39,189 nucleotides of DNA from Pacificibacter marinus. GTDB taxonomy: Bacteria > Pseudomonadota > Alphaproteobacteria > Rhodobacterales > Rhodobacteraceae. Shown in pieces: positions 7,898 to 16,352 of this stretch. The stretch lies in contig NZ_FNZV01000020.1 of assembly GCF_900109555.1 (NCBI RefSeq), positions 1 through 39,189 of the forward strand. The letters run 5' to 3'. Within the stretch, counting starts at the first letter, position 1. The number at the start of each line of letters is the position of its first letter. The translations under genes and the position numbers were made by a program. The notes under the pieces were generated by a model that was not told the origin of the DNA, made no database searches, and was given only the letters and a program-made list of their open reading frames with translations.

Positions 7898-9802
7898 ATG
7901 GCAAATGATTTCACATCACTTGCGGCGCGCGACATCATTGATACGGAAATGACATTCGAAGAGCGTGACACAGGACATACAATTTACGAACGCCTAACAC
8001 GCACCAAAGACGCCTTTGGGCAACGCCCTGCGTTTTCGTACCAGATCACCTCTGGCCCCAAAGACAAGGCCGAAACGCTGACATGGGATGACATACATGA
8101 CCAAGTCACCCAAGCGGCCAATATGTTTCGTGCGCTTGGTGTCACCGAAACCGATGTGATTGCTTATGTTTTGCCCAATGCCAATGAAACCGCCGTCACC
8201 TTTTTGGGCGGAATGGTTGCGGGCATTGTAAATCCGATCAACCCCTTGCTGGATGCCACACAAATTGCATCTATTTTGCGTGAAACTGGTGCCAAAGTGG
8301 TGGTCACGCTCAAGCCATTCCCGAAAACAGACGTCGCACAAAAAGTGGCCGAAGCGGTGCAGAGCGCGCCCAATGTCACGACTGTGCTTGAAGTTGATTT
8401 GCTGCGCTATTTGGCTCCGCCCAAAAGCTGGATTGTACCGCTCATACGGCCCAAAAACCCGAATGCTACGGGGCACAAAGCCAAAGTGTTAAACTTTAAG
8501 ACCGAGTTGGCCAAGCAGCCAAAAACGTTGACGTTTGAAGACAAACCTGTCGATCGTGTCGCGGCTTATTTCCACACGGGCGGCACAACGGGCATGCCCA
8601 AAGTCGCACAGCACAAGAATTCTGGCATGTTGTACAATGGCTGGCTTGGAACGCGGTTGTTGTTCAGTGAAACAGACAACATTATGTGCCCGCTGCCGAT
8701 GTTCCATGTTTTTGCCTGCCATGTCATTATCATGTCGATGATCACATCTGGCGCACATGGCATCTTTCCGACCCCAGCAGGCTATCGTGGAGAAGGTGTT
8801 TTTGACAACTTCTGGAAGCTCGTTGAACGCTGGAAAATCTCTTTTGTCATCACCGTGCCCACAGCGATTTCAGCCCTGATGCAACGACCTATTGATGCGG
8901 ATATTTCCAGTATCAAAACGGCGTTTTCAGGATCTTCCCCATTGCCGATCGAACTGTACAAAAGGTTTGAAAAATCAACGGGTGTTGAGATTATCGAAGG
9001 CTATGGCCTGACCGAAGCCACCTGTCTTGTTGCGTGTAATCCTGTTGGGGGGATCAAAAAAATCGGTTCTGTTGGCATTCCTTTCCCGCATACCGATGTC
9101 AAAATTCTCAACCACACCGCTGATGGCCCTGTTGAATGTGGCACGGATTTGGTGGGTGAAATTTGCATCGATAGTCCAGGTGTTTTTGCCGGCTCCACCT
9201 ATACTGAAGTCGACAAAAACCACGACCTATTTCACCATGACCGCTACCTGCGCACAGGCGATTTGGGGCGCATTGATGCTGATGGGTATTTGTGGATCAC
9301 GGGACGCGCCAAAGATCTTATCATTCGTGGTGGGCACAACATTGATCCCGCAGAAATCGAAGAGGCACTGGCCGGCCATGACAGCGTTGCTTTTGTGGGT
9401 GCTATTGGTCAGCCCTGCGCCTATTCCGGCGAGCTGCCTTGCGCCTATGTCGAGCTTGTGGATGGCGCATCAGTCACCGTTGACGAGTTGATGGATTATG
9501 CACGCGCCCATATTCATGAACGCGCTGCATTCCCTAAATACATTGAAATCATTGATGAGTTGCCAAAAACCGCTGTGGGCAAAGTCTTTAAGCCAGATTT
9601 ACGCAAACGCGCTATCACGCGAGTCTTTGATGATGCGCTTAAAAAAGCGGGGCACGCACAGCGCGTCAGCATTGTCATTGACGATAAAAAGCTTGGTCTG
9701 GTTGCAAAAATTGCACCGCGCATTTCTGCAGATGCGGATGCAATCGCAACCTGTTTGGGACAGTTTGCAACCCGTTGGGATTGGGACGAAACGTCAACCT
9801 AA
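7898..9802 (+). CDS. AMP-forming acyl-CoA synthetase
   Basis: 634-residue ANL-superfamily ligase that activates a carboxylic acid to acyl-AMP and then acyl-CoA. Motifs in order: P-loop YFHTGGTTGMPK, the A5-like EGYGLTE, the hinge RTGDLGRID, GRAKDLIIRGGHNIDPAEIEEAL, and the catalytic-lysine tail PKTAVGKVFKPDL. Length and style match the PRK07529-like group common in Alphaproteobacteria. The start at MANDFTS was chosen because GGGAGG stands about 10 bases upstream; a longer frame from 7814 has no ribosome site. It is divergent from the ketoacyl synthase III-like gene and ends at a strong terminator. The fatty, aryl or other carboxylate substrate cannot be told from sequence. Confidence 0.9.
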   Translation: MANDFTSLAARDIIDTEMTFEERDTGHTIYERLTRTKDAFGQRPAFSYQITSGPKDKAETLTWDDIHDQVTQAANMFRALGVTETDVIAYVLPNANETAVTFLGGMVAGIVNPINPLLDATQIASILRETGAKVVVTLKPFPKTDVAQKVAEAVQSAPNVTTVLEVDLLRYLAPPKSWIVPLIRPKNPNATGHKAKVLNFKTELAKQPKTLTFEDKPVDRVAAYFHTGGTTGMPKVAQHKNSGMLYNGWLGTRLLFSETDNIMCPLPMFHVFACHVIIMSMITSGAHGIFPTPAGYRGEGVFDNFWKLVERWKISFVITVPTAISALMQRPIDADISSIKTAFSGSSPLPIELYKRFEKSTGVEIIEGYGLTEATCLVACNPVGGIKKIGSVGIPFPHTDVKILNHTADGPVECGTDLVGEICIDSPGVFAGSTYTEVDKNHDLFHHDRYLRTGDLGRIDADGYLWITGRAKDLIIRGGHNIDPAEIEEALAGHDSVAFVGAIGQPCAYSGELPCAYVELVDGASVTVDELMDYARAHIHERAAFPKYIEIIDELPKTAVGKVFKPDLRKRAITRVFDDALKKAGHAQRVSIVIDDKKLGLVAKIAPRISADADAIATCLGQFATRWDWDETST

Positions 9803-9827
9803 AGATCACCCTAGCAATAGTTTTTGG

Positions 9828-9857
9828 AAAGGCCTCAGACAATCTGGGGCCTTTTTT
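9828..9857 (+). terminator. Rho-independent terminator after acyl-CoA synthetase
   Basis: AAAGGCCTCAGA (9828-9839) pairs with TCTGGGGCCTTT (9843-9854), with one G-T wobble, a three-base loop and a following T run. It lies about 25 bases after the stop codon. Confidence 0.9.
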
Positions 9858-10033
9858 TCTGAACACCGTCGCGAGAATATAGATACAAATGTCTGAAATT
9901 TGGTGGTTTTCACCACTCTTTAACCCGCATCCAGACATAGTAGTGCCTTAGTTTAGACTTCAATTGGTCCTGTAAATTACCGCGCCTTTCTGGCCATGCG
10001 CCAGTCAAAGCGCATTTATTTAGGAAGTCCGAT

Positions 10034-10240
10034 ATGATTGTTATTTTGCTTATTTTTACTCTGTTATCCGCCTTTACGGCGGCAGCCATCATCATGATTA
10101 TGGGCTTTTCATTTTGGATCGCACTGGCCCTCTACCCCGTAACCGGGATTGTAGCATTGGTTATTGGTGCCGCGGCCATCGCGTTTGGTAAAACATACTT
10201 TGCAGTTCGCCAAACCCCAACGGCCCCCTCACACGCTTAA
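10034..10240 (+). CDS. Small two-helix membrane protein
   Basis: 68 residues, almost entirely hydrophobic: helix 1 about residues 2-24 (VILLIFTLLSAFTAAAIIM) and helix 2 about 28-54 (FWIALALYPVTGIVALVIGA), then a short polar tail ending TAPSHA. AGGAAGT sits about eight bases before the ATG. Small proteins of this form are common and uncharacterised in Rhodobacteraceae. It lies between a terminator and the integrase-bearing region, so it may be the last gene of the conserved left block. No function can be assigned. Confidence 0.7.
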   Translation: MIVILLIFTLLSAFTAAAIIMIMGFSFWIALALYPVTGIVALVIGAAAIAFGKTYFAVRQTPTAPSHA

Positions 10241-10287
10241 AACCATGAGGAAAGCGTGATAAGACTCCCATTCAAAGTCCCCGCATT

Positions 10288-10413
10288 TTAATCTTGAGGC
10301 AATCCCATGGCCCTTCGCTCATAAGGGGCCAATGCCATCTCGGCCTCAATTGCCTCACGTGGCGTATGTGTACACAAAATCATCCGCGCCGCGCCGATCA
10401 TATCCTTGGGCAT
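10288..10413 (-). pseudogene. Possible 3' remnant of a gene cut at the island edge
   Basis: A 41-codon frame reads MPKDMIGAARMILCTHTPRE and continues to a stop after GLPQD. The codon choice and amino-acid make-up look coding, and the frame can be read about 12 codons further upstream before meeting a stop. No ribosome site precedes the ATG. It resembles the C-terminal end of a longer protein whose 5' part is missing, which would fit disruption by the adjacent integrase element. The family was not recognised. Confidence 0.35.
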
Positions 10414-10670
10414 GCGCGCTACGGCTGAGGATGCCGACAGATTAGTACATCAGGAACAAGCAAGCAGCCATAGGGGGACCAAACACACGACAGTCAAGTT
10501 AAGCCACTGTAATTAAAAATATATTATATATGAAACTGGTGCTGCTGGGGGACAACGAACAAAGGTCTCGCAGAGCAGCGCGTCACAGTAATAAGTACAA
10601 TAAAAATAATAACTTATAAAATAGTTCATCGCACAAAGTCGCAAGACATTGCGCAAGACTGAACCTCATT

Positions 10671-10692
10671 GTGTGGGGCTGAGTGTGGGGCT
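10671..10692 (+). repeat. Tandem decamer repeat upstream of the integrase
   Basis: GTGTGGGGCT occurs at 10671-10680 and again at 10683-10692, 12 bases (about one helical turn) apart, about 70 bases before the integrase start. Helically phased short direct repeats next to a tyrosine integrase gene are what arm-type integrase or excisionase binding sites look like. That assignment is inferred. Confidence 0.55.
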
Positions 10693-10758
10693 ATAAATAC
10701 AAAGTAAGATCGATAAATCCCCTAGCCAGTCCCACAACAATGAATCAATTTGACACTT

Positions 10759-11952
10759 ATGCCAATTCTAACAGCCCTCAAAATAAACAATGCGCCAGCT
10801 GGCACCTACAGCGATGGTGACGGACTTCGTCTATTTAAGCGCGAGAGTAGTGGAAAATGGGAATGGCGATATCAATTTATGGGGAAGCGCCGCGACATGG
10901 GCCTTGGTCCGTGGCCGACAGTCTCACTCAAAGAAGCCCGCCTTGAGCGCGACAAATGGGCCGCAGTACGTAGAGGGGGGCAAGATCCTTTGACGGTGCG
11001 CAACGCACAGCGCGACGTTGCACGAAGAGCAATGGAAAAGTCAGACCCCACCTTTGAAGAAATGGCGCGACAAACATTTGAGGCTAAAAGAGGTGGATTA
11101 CGAGGCGATGGCATTCGCGGCCGATGGTTCAGCCCCATAAAACATCATGCCATTCCAAAGCTAGGCTCGCGAAAAATAGCTGATATTGATCAACACGACA
11201 TTTACAATGCATTAAAACCGATCTGGCACACCAAACATCCGACGGCAAAAAAGGTTGTCGAGCGCATGCGAATGGTTTTCCTTCACGCACAAATGACAGG
11301 GGTCGACTGCGACCCCGTAACCGTGGATCGCGCCAAGCATATACTTGGGGAGATAAAGTCTACTGCTCAAAATCACGCATCGATCCCATGGCAAGACGCG
11401 CCAAGCATTTATGCAAAGCTTTCAAAGGCACCATCGGGACAGGCCATAAGATTCCTAATGCTTACTGGGGTGCGCAGCGCAGCAGCACGACGCGCAATGT
11501 TCTCGGAAATTCAGGGCGATATCTGGACCGTGCCATCTGATCGGGTAAAGGGCGCAGAGGGAAAGGTCTCAGACTTCCGAGTCCCCCTGTCCTCTGCGGC
11601 ACTCGATTTAATAGAACAATGCAGCCTGTTTGGGTCAGAATTTATTTTCCCTTCACCTAGTGGGATGGCTGGAATTTCAGATGTTGGTGCAGCGAAGCAA
11701 TTGAAGCTAGTCGCCCCTAAAATGACGATCCACGGGCTACGCTCTACATTTAGAACTTGGGTTCAAGATACCGCGCAGCCATGGGATGTGGCAGAGACCG
11801 TTCTAGGCCACTCAATAGGAAACAAAGTTGAACGCGCCTACACGCGGTCCGACCTACTCGACCAGCGCCGCATTTTAATGCAAAAGTGGGCGAACTTTTT
11901 GACGCAACAAGATGATAAGGTCGTTAACCCATACGGCCGAACCACGAGATAA
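10759..11952 (+). CDS. int: P4-type tyrosine recombinase (integrase)
   Basis: 397-residue site-specific recombinase (400 if the TTG at 10750 is used). The N-terminus is the DUF4102-type arm-binding domain (GTYSDGDGLRLF...KWEWRYQFMGKRRDMGLGPWPTVSLKEAR). A core-binding domain and a C-terminal catalytic domain follow, with Arg in MLTGVRSAAARRA, the HxxR box in IHGLRSTFRTW, the second His in VLGHSIGNKVERAYTRS and the nucleophile Tyr in AYTRS. All catalytic residues are present, so it is probably active. P4-type integrases usually insert at tRNA 3' ends; no tRNA is visible in this window, so the attachment site remains unknown. It marks the left border of the variable region. Confidence 0.93.
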   Translation: MPILTALKINNAPAGTYSDGDGLRLFKRESSGKWEWRYQFMGKRRDMGLGPWPTVSLKEARLERDKWAAVRRGGQDPLTVRNAQRDVARRAMEKSDPTFEEMARQTFEAKRGGLRGDGIRGRWFSPIKHHAIPKLGSRKIADIDQHDIYNALKPIWHTKHPTAKKVVERMRMVFLHAQMTGVDCDPVTVDRAKHILGEIKSTAQNHASIPWQDAPSIYAKLSKAPSGQAIRFLMLTGVRSAAARRAMFSEIQGDIWTVPSDRVKGAEGKVSDFRVPLSSAALDLIEQCSLFGSEFIFPSPSGMAGISDVGAAKQLKLVAPKMTIHGLRSTFRTWVQDTAQPWDVAETVLGHSIGNKVERAYTRSDLLDQRRILMQKWANFLTQQDDKVVNPYGRTTR

Positions 11953-12081
11953 TTCGACAGAATGCTCATGTTCGGATTACTGGTTTGCCACAGTTTGGTA
12001 CCAGTCGTTTTCGGACAATGGTTTTTATGACGGTGCAACATCAAACCGTGAAAGATCCAATAAGGCGACCGTTTAGGGGCC

Positions 12082-12116
12082 ATCCGGTCGCACCGACCGG
12101 ATCTGTTCTTTTTGCG
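12082..12116 (+). terminator. Hairpin with T-rich tail downstream of the integrase
   Basis: ATCCGGTCG (12082-12090) pairs perfectly with CGACCGGAT (12094-12102) across a CAC loop, followed by CTGTTCTTTTTG. It lies about 130 bases after the integrase stop and is a plausible rho-independent terminator for it. Confidence 0.6.
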
Positions 12117-12330
12117 ATGGCGGTCGATGGCCCATCAAATGACAGAATTTCCCAATCAGCTAAAGCAAAACCTCACTAGGGAGATGCGGCCAAGCACCCC
12201 TCTTATCAAGTTGTAATGCGAATAGCCTCGGAGCTGATCGAAAATGCTGCGCGGTACACGAACGTCCATAATGCCAAACTCCAGCAGAGAAGTTTGCACA
12301 GTAAGTTGCGTCGATCAATTGAGCTCACCG

Positions 12331-12360
12331 CCGTTCTCGTTGATCGACAATAAGGCGGAT
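12331..12360 (+). repeat. Dispersed repeat, degenerate copy 1
   Basis: CCGTTCTCGTTGATCGACAA followed by TAAGGCGGAT matches the core of the family best seen at 25851-25918, with a few substitutions. The flanking parts of the unit are not recognisable. Confidence 0.5.
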
Positions 12361-12489
12361 TAGTATTATCTCAGCACAATCTTGAACGATTGCAACTGCT
12401 ACATCATCGCATGGAAGCTTTGCACTGTCTGAGTATGTGATGTCGCGACGAGGGCGTATCGAATACGCTACGTCAAAGAACGGTCAGGA

Positions 12490-12633
12490 TTAGAAATCCT
12501 GCTGAACTTCGTTGCTTGCATCGCTGATCGCAGCTCCAGCAGATGATATATCTCGGCCCGCACCCTGAACAGTCTCACAGGCGGCGAGTGTCGCAAGGCC
12601 AAAAATTAGTGCTGAAATTCGAATGATATACAT
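12490..12633 (-). CDS. Entericidin-like small lipoprotein
   Basis: 47-residue peptide starting MYIIRISALIFGLATLAACE. It has a lipoprotein signal with lipobox LAAC (acylated Cys19), followed by ETVQGAGRDISSAGAAISDA and a short tail ending QQDF. This matches the entericidin A/B family, tiny outer-membrane lipoproteins linked in E. coli to stationary-phase lysis toxin/antidote pairs. In Rhodobacteraceae single copies are common and the toxin role is unproven. TAGGAAT lies about 8 bases before the ATG. No second entericidin gene is visible beside it. Confidence 0.82.
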   Translation of the reverse strand: MYIIRISALIFGLATLAACETVQGAGRDISSAGAAISDASNEVQQDF

Positions 12634-12755
12634 TGGGATATTCCTACCAAAAGTTTCATGTGGACAACATCAAAGTACCCGATCTCTTTCGAATTCTTCG
12701 ATGAGCCCTTCGAGCGAGTTGCGCCCATACCTGTTTAGGTCATCACGCTTAGCGT

Positions 12756-12992
12756 CTATTCCACATCGATCTCCGGGTCGGAGGGCTCGACAGAATAGGT
12801 GGGTGCCGCTTCACGAACATCTGCGGCAGTGGCTTCTTCTTCAGCACTTTCCGCACCCGAGGCTGTGGCAACCTCGTCTCCGTTCCAGTAAACAATAACG
12901 GCAGCCACAAAAGCGATGACCAGAGCCATCCCTATGAGGGGGCCGCGATGGCGACGTTTCTGTTTTTCCAGGTTTGTATCAGGTGGACTCAT
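12756..12992 (-). CDS. Small single-pass membrane protein
   Basis: 78 residues. A basic cytoplasmic N-terminus (NLEKQKRRHRGP) is followed by one transmembrane helix (about residues 19-36, LIGMALVIAFVAAVIVYW) and an acidic, Ala/Glu-rich periplasmic tail ending DPEIDVE. A strong ribosome site (GAAGGAGATATC) precedes the ATG. The form is frequent in roseobacters, but no function is known. It runs in the same direction as the entericidin-like gene, about 120 bases upstream of it, so the two may be co-transcribed. Confidence 0.75.
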   Translation of the reverse strand: MSPPDTNLEKQKRRHRGPLIGMALVIAFVAAVIVYWNGDEVATASGAESAEEEATAADVREAAPTYSVEPSDPEIDVE

Positions 12993-13104
12993 TTGATATC
13001 TCCTTCAAAACTTACTCAGTTAACGTTTGAGATCCGGAAAAGTTCCAATATCCGTCAATTAAATCTAGGACCTGCCCCGTTTTCGTGCCGCCCCAAGTGC
13101 TCGC

Positions 13105-13287
13105 TTAAGCCACCTTCCGTTCGAAAGTGACTGGACTTTTTCAACCCAGTGCTGAGTGGCGGCGGCGTGGATTGTAGAAGTCGTTGATGTCTTCGAAGAT
13201 CGTCATCTCAGCTTGTCTGCGTGTGTTCCAAGTGTCTCGCCAGATCAACTCTGCCTTGATAGTTTTGAAGAACGTTTCGACAGCAGT
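13105..13287 (-). pseudogene. IS3-family transposase (OrfB) C-terminal remnant
   Basis: The minus strand reads VETFFKTIKAELIWRDTWNT and then RRQAEMTIFEDINDFYNPRR and RHSALG, the well-known C-terminus of IS3-group (IS407-like) OrfB transposases. An in-frame TGA then replaces the usual Gly codon of the HSALGGKSP motif, and the frame continues KSPVTFERKVA to a natural stop at 13105. The N-terminal part with the DDE residues is gone, and no complete IS end was found. This is a dead fragment with at least one nonsense change. Confidence 0.85.
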
Positions 13288-13389
13288 GAGGGCCATTGAG
13301 GGCCACATCTCATCATAGTCTCACATGAGCAACGATGGAACCAATCGTAAAATTGCGTGTTGTACCCGAGATAATCCAAAGGTGTAACA

Positions 13390-15036
13390 ATGACCGAGAC
13401 CACGTCATCAATAAAAGTGGCCTTTATTGGCATGGGGCCGCGTGGATTGGGCGCTCTAGAGGCGCTTGTTGAAAGCTGTGCGTCTTCAGGACGGCCAATT
13501 GAAATAAACATTTTTGATGAATTGGATCTTGGTGGTGCAGGCCCGAATTTCGATCCCGTGCAGTCCTATCTGGGGTTGCTCAACACGCCGCTGCGCGACG
13601 TAGAGATCAAGCCGGTTCTTGATTTACCATGTGGCGGTTTTCAGGACTGGTTGAAGGGTCAAGGTCAGCCAGATAGAGACCATTTTGCGCCACGATCCAA
13701 GCTTGGATCTTACCTTCAGCGACGGCTCCATGATGTTATGGATACCTATAAAACGAACCTCACTGTCACTTTCCATAAAGCCCATGCGGTATCCTTGCAT
13801 CAGTGTGGAGCGGCTTGGATGGTTTCAACAGAGGACGATGATTATGGGCCGTTCGACGAGGTTTTGCTCGTGCTGGGGCAGCCGCGAACTGCGATAGATA
13901 AACAATGGGAAGCGTGGATTGATCATGCGCAAGATAGTGGTGCATGTTGCATGCAAGCCTATCCGGACCGCCACGTTCTGGCCGCTGCAAAAGGCTGGGC
14001 CAATCGTAACGTTGGCATTCGCGGGCTTGGCTTGTCGACGTTTGACGTGTTGCGGTATCTGACCGTGGGCCAAGGCGGGACGTTCAAGAACGGAACTTAC
14101 CAGAAGTCCGGTGCAGAACCTGCCCGTATTTTTGCATTCTCGCTAGACGGCCAGCCGCCGTTTCCAAAACCGGTTGATGCTGCGCATGACGATCATTTCA
14201 CACTTACAAAATCAGAGGCAGATCAGTTTGCCGTCGCGTTACATGGCGCGGCAACGCATGGGCCCGAAAGGGCGCTGGACCTCATTTGCGGTGTCTTGGC
14301 TGGCCCTGTTGCACGGATCGGATCCAACTTAGGCGCGGATTTCGACAGTCCCGATGTGCGAGAGTGGCTTGAAACAGAATGTTCGTCAGCAGGTGATCAG
14401 GAAGCCGGTGACCCTGTTGCTACGCTAAAGCACGGGATTGACATGGCAGACGGGACAGTGCCACCCACAGTGGGGTATGTCCTCGGCCAAATCTGGCGAA
14501 AGTTGCAGAATGAACTACGCGTGGGTTTCAATAGCGCGCCCGCGTCCGCCGAAACGGCAAAGGCCATCATCGATTTTGACGAGGGGCTGAAACGGTATTC
14601 TTACGGTCCGCCATTAAGTTCTGCGCGCGAACTTCTGGCATTGATTGAGTGTGGGCAGGTTAGTTTGGCGGTTGTCGATGACCCCAGCATATCCTTGATA
14701 GAAGACGGTTGGCGCCTTTCAGACGATGCGCAAGCAACTGTTTCCGTCATGATCAATGCAGTACTGCCGCCACCGTCACTCGCAAAGATCACTGACCCAT
14801 TGATTGCTCAGCTTAGATCGCAAAGCCTGTTGTGCGAACTTTACGAAGGTTCTGGAGCCAAAGCATTGCCGGATGGACAGATTATGAATTCCGAAGGTGA
14901 CTGCTCCAAGGGACTTAGCTTGCTGGGTCGGCTTGCGCTTGGCAGCGTTATAGCCGTGGACTCCGTCCATGATTGTTTTGGCGCATCGACCGTTCGTTGG
15001 GCGCAAGGAGTTATCCATAGACGTCAGACTCCGTGA
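13390..15036 (+). CDS. FAD/NAD(P)-binding protein (HpyO/NAD_binding_9 type)
   Basis: 548-residue flavoprotein-like enzyme. The N-terminal dinucleotide-binding motif is GMGPRGLGALEAL after a beta strand (VAFIGM), as in the pfam13454 group that includes FAD-dependent urate hydroxylase HpyO and SidA-like hydroxylases. A second nucleotide-binding stretch may be the region RNVGIRGLGLSTFDVLRYLTVGQGG (about residues 203-228). The start has AAAGGTG about 8 bases upstream. It directly precedes an exoD-like gene about 70 bases away, so co-transcription is possible. Its reaction cannot be deduced; proteins of this group are often annotated only as hypothetical hydroxylases. Confidence 0.8.
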   Translation: MTETTSSIKVAFIGMGPRGLGALEALVESCASSGRPIEINIFDELDLGGAGPNFDPVQSYLGLLNTPLRDVEIKPVLDLPCGGFQDWLKGQGQPDRDHFAPRSKLGSYLQRRLHDVMDTYKTNLTVTFHKAHAVSLHQCGAAWMVSTEDDDYGPFDEVLLVLGQPRTAIDKQWEAWIDHAQDSGACCMQAYPDRHVLAAAKGWANRNVGIRGLGLSTFDVLRYLTVGQGGTFKNGTYQKSGAEPARIFAFSLDGQPPFPKPVDAAHDDHFTLTKSEADQFAVALHGAATHGPERALDLICGVLAGPVARIGSNLGADFDSPDVREWLETECSSAGDQEAGDPVATLKHGIDMADGTVPPTVGYVLGQIWRKLQNELRVGFNSAPASAETAKAIIDFDEGLKRYSYGPPLSSARELLALIECGQVSLAVVDDPSISLIEDGWRLSDDAQATVSVMINAVLPPPSLAKITDPLIAQLRSQSLLCELYEGSGAKALPDGQIMNSEGDCSKGLSLLGRLALGSVIAVDSVHDCFGASTVRWAQGVIHRRQTP

Positions 15037-15108
15037 ATCTGCTACGTTGCCGAGCACGATTTGGAACCTTCTCATCACGAGCCTGTTTTATACTAGTAGG
15101 AGGCGAAA

Positions 15109-15696
15109 ATGACACAAGGAAACACACACGCCCTAAACGATGTTCTTGATCGTCTTGAGGGCGCGTTAGAAGGCGAAAAAGTGCGTATTGGTGAAGTTGT
15201 GGCGGCTATTGGGCACAGTTCTTTCGCATCGCTCATGCTGTTTTTTGCGTTGATGTGCACGTCACCGGCAAGCGCCATTCCCGGCCTCACGACAGTAACT
15301 GCCCTGGTCGTTTTTACTTTGACGGCGCAATTGATTGCCGGACGCGATTCTGTTTGGATGCCGGATTTTATAATGCGCCATCGCATGTCGACAAAAACAA
15401 TCGGCAAAGGCATCGCATGGCTTCGCAAACCAGTGGGTTTCGTTGAAAAGTTTCTAAAGGCGCGCCTTACTTTTGTATTCCATCGGCCTTGGCTTTGGGC
15501 CCCTTTGATCCTGATCCTGTGTTTGACGTTATTCATGCCGTTTATGGAAATAATACCGGCATCTGGGTCAGTCGCGTCCGCTGTCATTGCCCTTTTTGCG
15601 GCCGGATTGCTGACCCGTGACGGCGTTCTTGCCCTGATCTCGCTTATTGCGCTTTTGGCTGTTCCCGTCGCGGTATGGCAGGTCGGTTTTGTTTAA
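15109..15696 (+). CDS. exoD: ExoD family membrane protein
   Basis: 195-residue integral membrane protein. The N-terminus (LNDVLDRLEGALEGEKVRIGEVVAAIGHSSF) is the signature of the ExoD family, followed by several hydrophobic helices (for example LMLFFALMCTSPASAIPGLTTVTAL, WLWAPLILILCLTLFM and VIALFAAGLLTRDGVLALISLIALLAV). ExoD is needed for exopolysaccharide synthesis and nodule invasion in Sinorhizobium; the biochemical role is unclear. TAGGAGGCG gives a strong ribosome site. It lies downstream of the FAD/NAD(P)-binding gene on the same strand. Confidence 0.85.
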   Translation: MTQGNTHALNDVLDRLEGALEGEKVRIGEVVAAIGHSSFASLMLFFALMCTSPASAIPGLTTVTALVVFTLTAQLIAGRDSVWMPDFIMRHRMSTKTIGKGIAWLRKPVGFVEKFLKARLTFVFHRPWLWAPLILILCLTLFMPFMEIIPASGSVASAVIALFAAGLLTRDGVLALISLIALLAVPVAVWQVGFV

Positions 15697-15923
15697 GAGG
15701 CATTTGCACACTTTCGCAACGCGCCGCACAAGGCGCCCGATTGCAGTGGTCCATAGGCATGTATCTATGCTCATGACCTCTCCAGCCACTGCGACCCGTT
15801 TAAACTCGTCCGCAAGCCAAATTTCCTTAATTATATCCGCCCCTTGGTTCCAAAATTACCGGAGTTTCTGGCAAAGGCTGAACGGCAACCACACGAGATT
15901 TATCGCCGAACAGAAATTGCAGA

Positions 15924-16352
15924 TCACTTGCTCGGAATATCTATGACCAAGTGCGGCGTGCCGTCTGACGTTTTGCGGGGTGATCGGCCGTTGGGTCCTA
16001 CCATGCCTCTGATATGTCGGCGCATGTTTGAGAAGCTTTCGAACTGCACCGTATCAACAGGTTCGTTCAGCTGAAGCGAAACCTGCGTGTTTGCGCCCAC
16101 CTTTGAAAGAGCTACGATCCGCCCAGTGAAGGCCTGCCCCAGATAGTGCCCGCTAACTTCGTCATTGAGATGAAAAAGCTGCGGCTCTGCCCGTGACAGC
16201 TTGGCTTGAAGCGTATTCCAATCTCGGGCACCATTCTGATGGGCGACGAGTTCCAGTGCCCGCGCATGGGTGATGGTTGTGCCTTGCGCGGCGAGTGATG
16301 CGCGCAAGGCCTTAGCTTGGGATTTAGCCTCTATCACAGATTGTAGGTTCAT
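15924..16352 (-). CDS. Glyoxalase-related small protein
   Basis: 142 residues. The N-terminal 60 residues (SVIEAKSQAKALRASLAAQG, TITHARALELVAHQNGARDWNTLQAKL) match the helical domain described as glyoxalase-related (pfam20066 style) seen in many proteobacterial small proteins. The C-terminal half is beta-rich, with no clear metal ligands. The start at MNLQSV was chosen because AGGAGAAAG stands just upstream and the ATG overlaps the TGA of the preceding MATE gene (ATGA). This indicates translational coupling and possibly a shared role in detoxification; the last point is inference. Confidence 0.75.
   Translation of the reverse strand: MNLQSVIEAKSQAKALRASLAAQGTTITHARALELVAHQNGARDWNTLQAKLSRAEPQLFHLNDEVSGHYLGQAFTGRIVALSKVGANTQVSLQLNEPVDTVQFESFSNMRRHIRGMVGPNGRSPRKTSDGTPHLVIDIPSK

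Larger units (their letters stand above)
10241..10758. other. Gene-poor junction before the integrase
   Basis: Apart from the small minus-strand fragment at 10288-10413 and the tandem repeats at 10671-10692, no gene was found. Composition shifts here: 10500-10700 is AT-rich (for example TATATTATATATG near 10520), unlike the coding block to the left. This is the likely left edge of the variable region. Confidence 0.4.
11953..12489. other. Gene-free stretch after the integrase
   Basis: No convincing gene. It contains a terminator-like hairpin (12082-12102) and a degenerate copy of the dispersed repeat (12331-12360). The remaining sequence shows scattered stops in all frames and looks like decayed intergenic DNA. 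Confidence 0.4.

Noticed and set aside
10241-10758. tRNA gene as integrase target
   Set aside because: No cloverleaf or T-loop consensus could be found here or elsewhere in the window.
15093-15587. 164-codon open frame opposite exoD
   Set aside because: Antisense to a recognised membrane protein; it has no similarity and no start signal.
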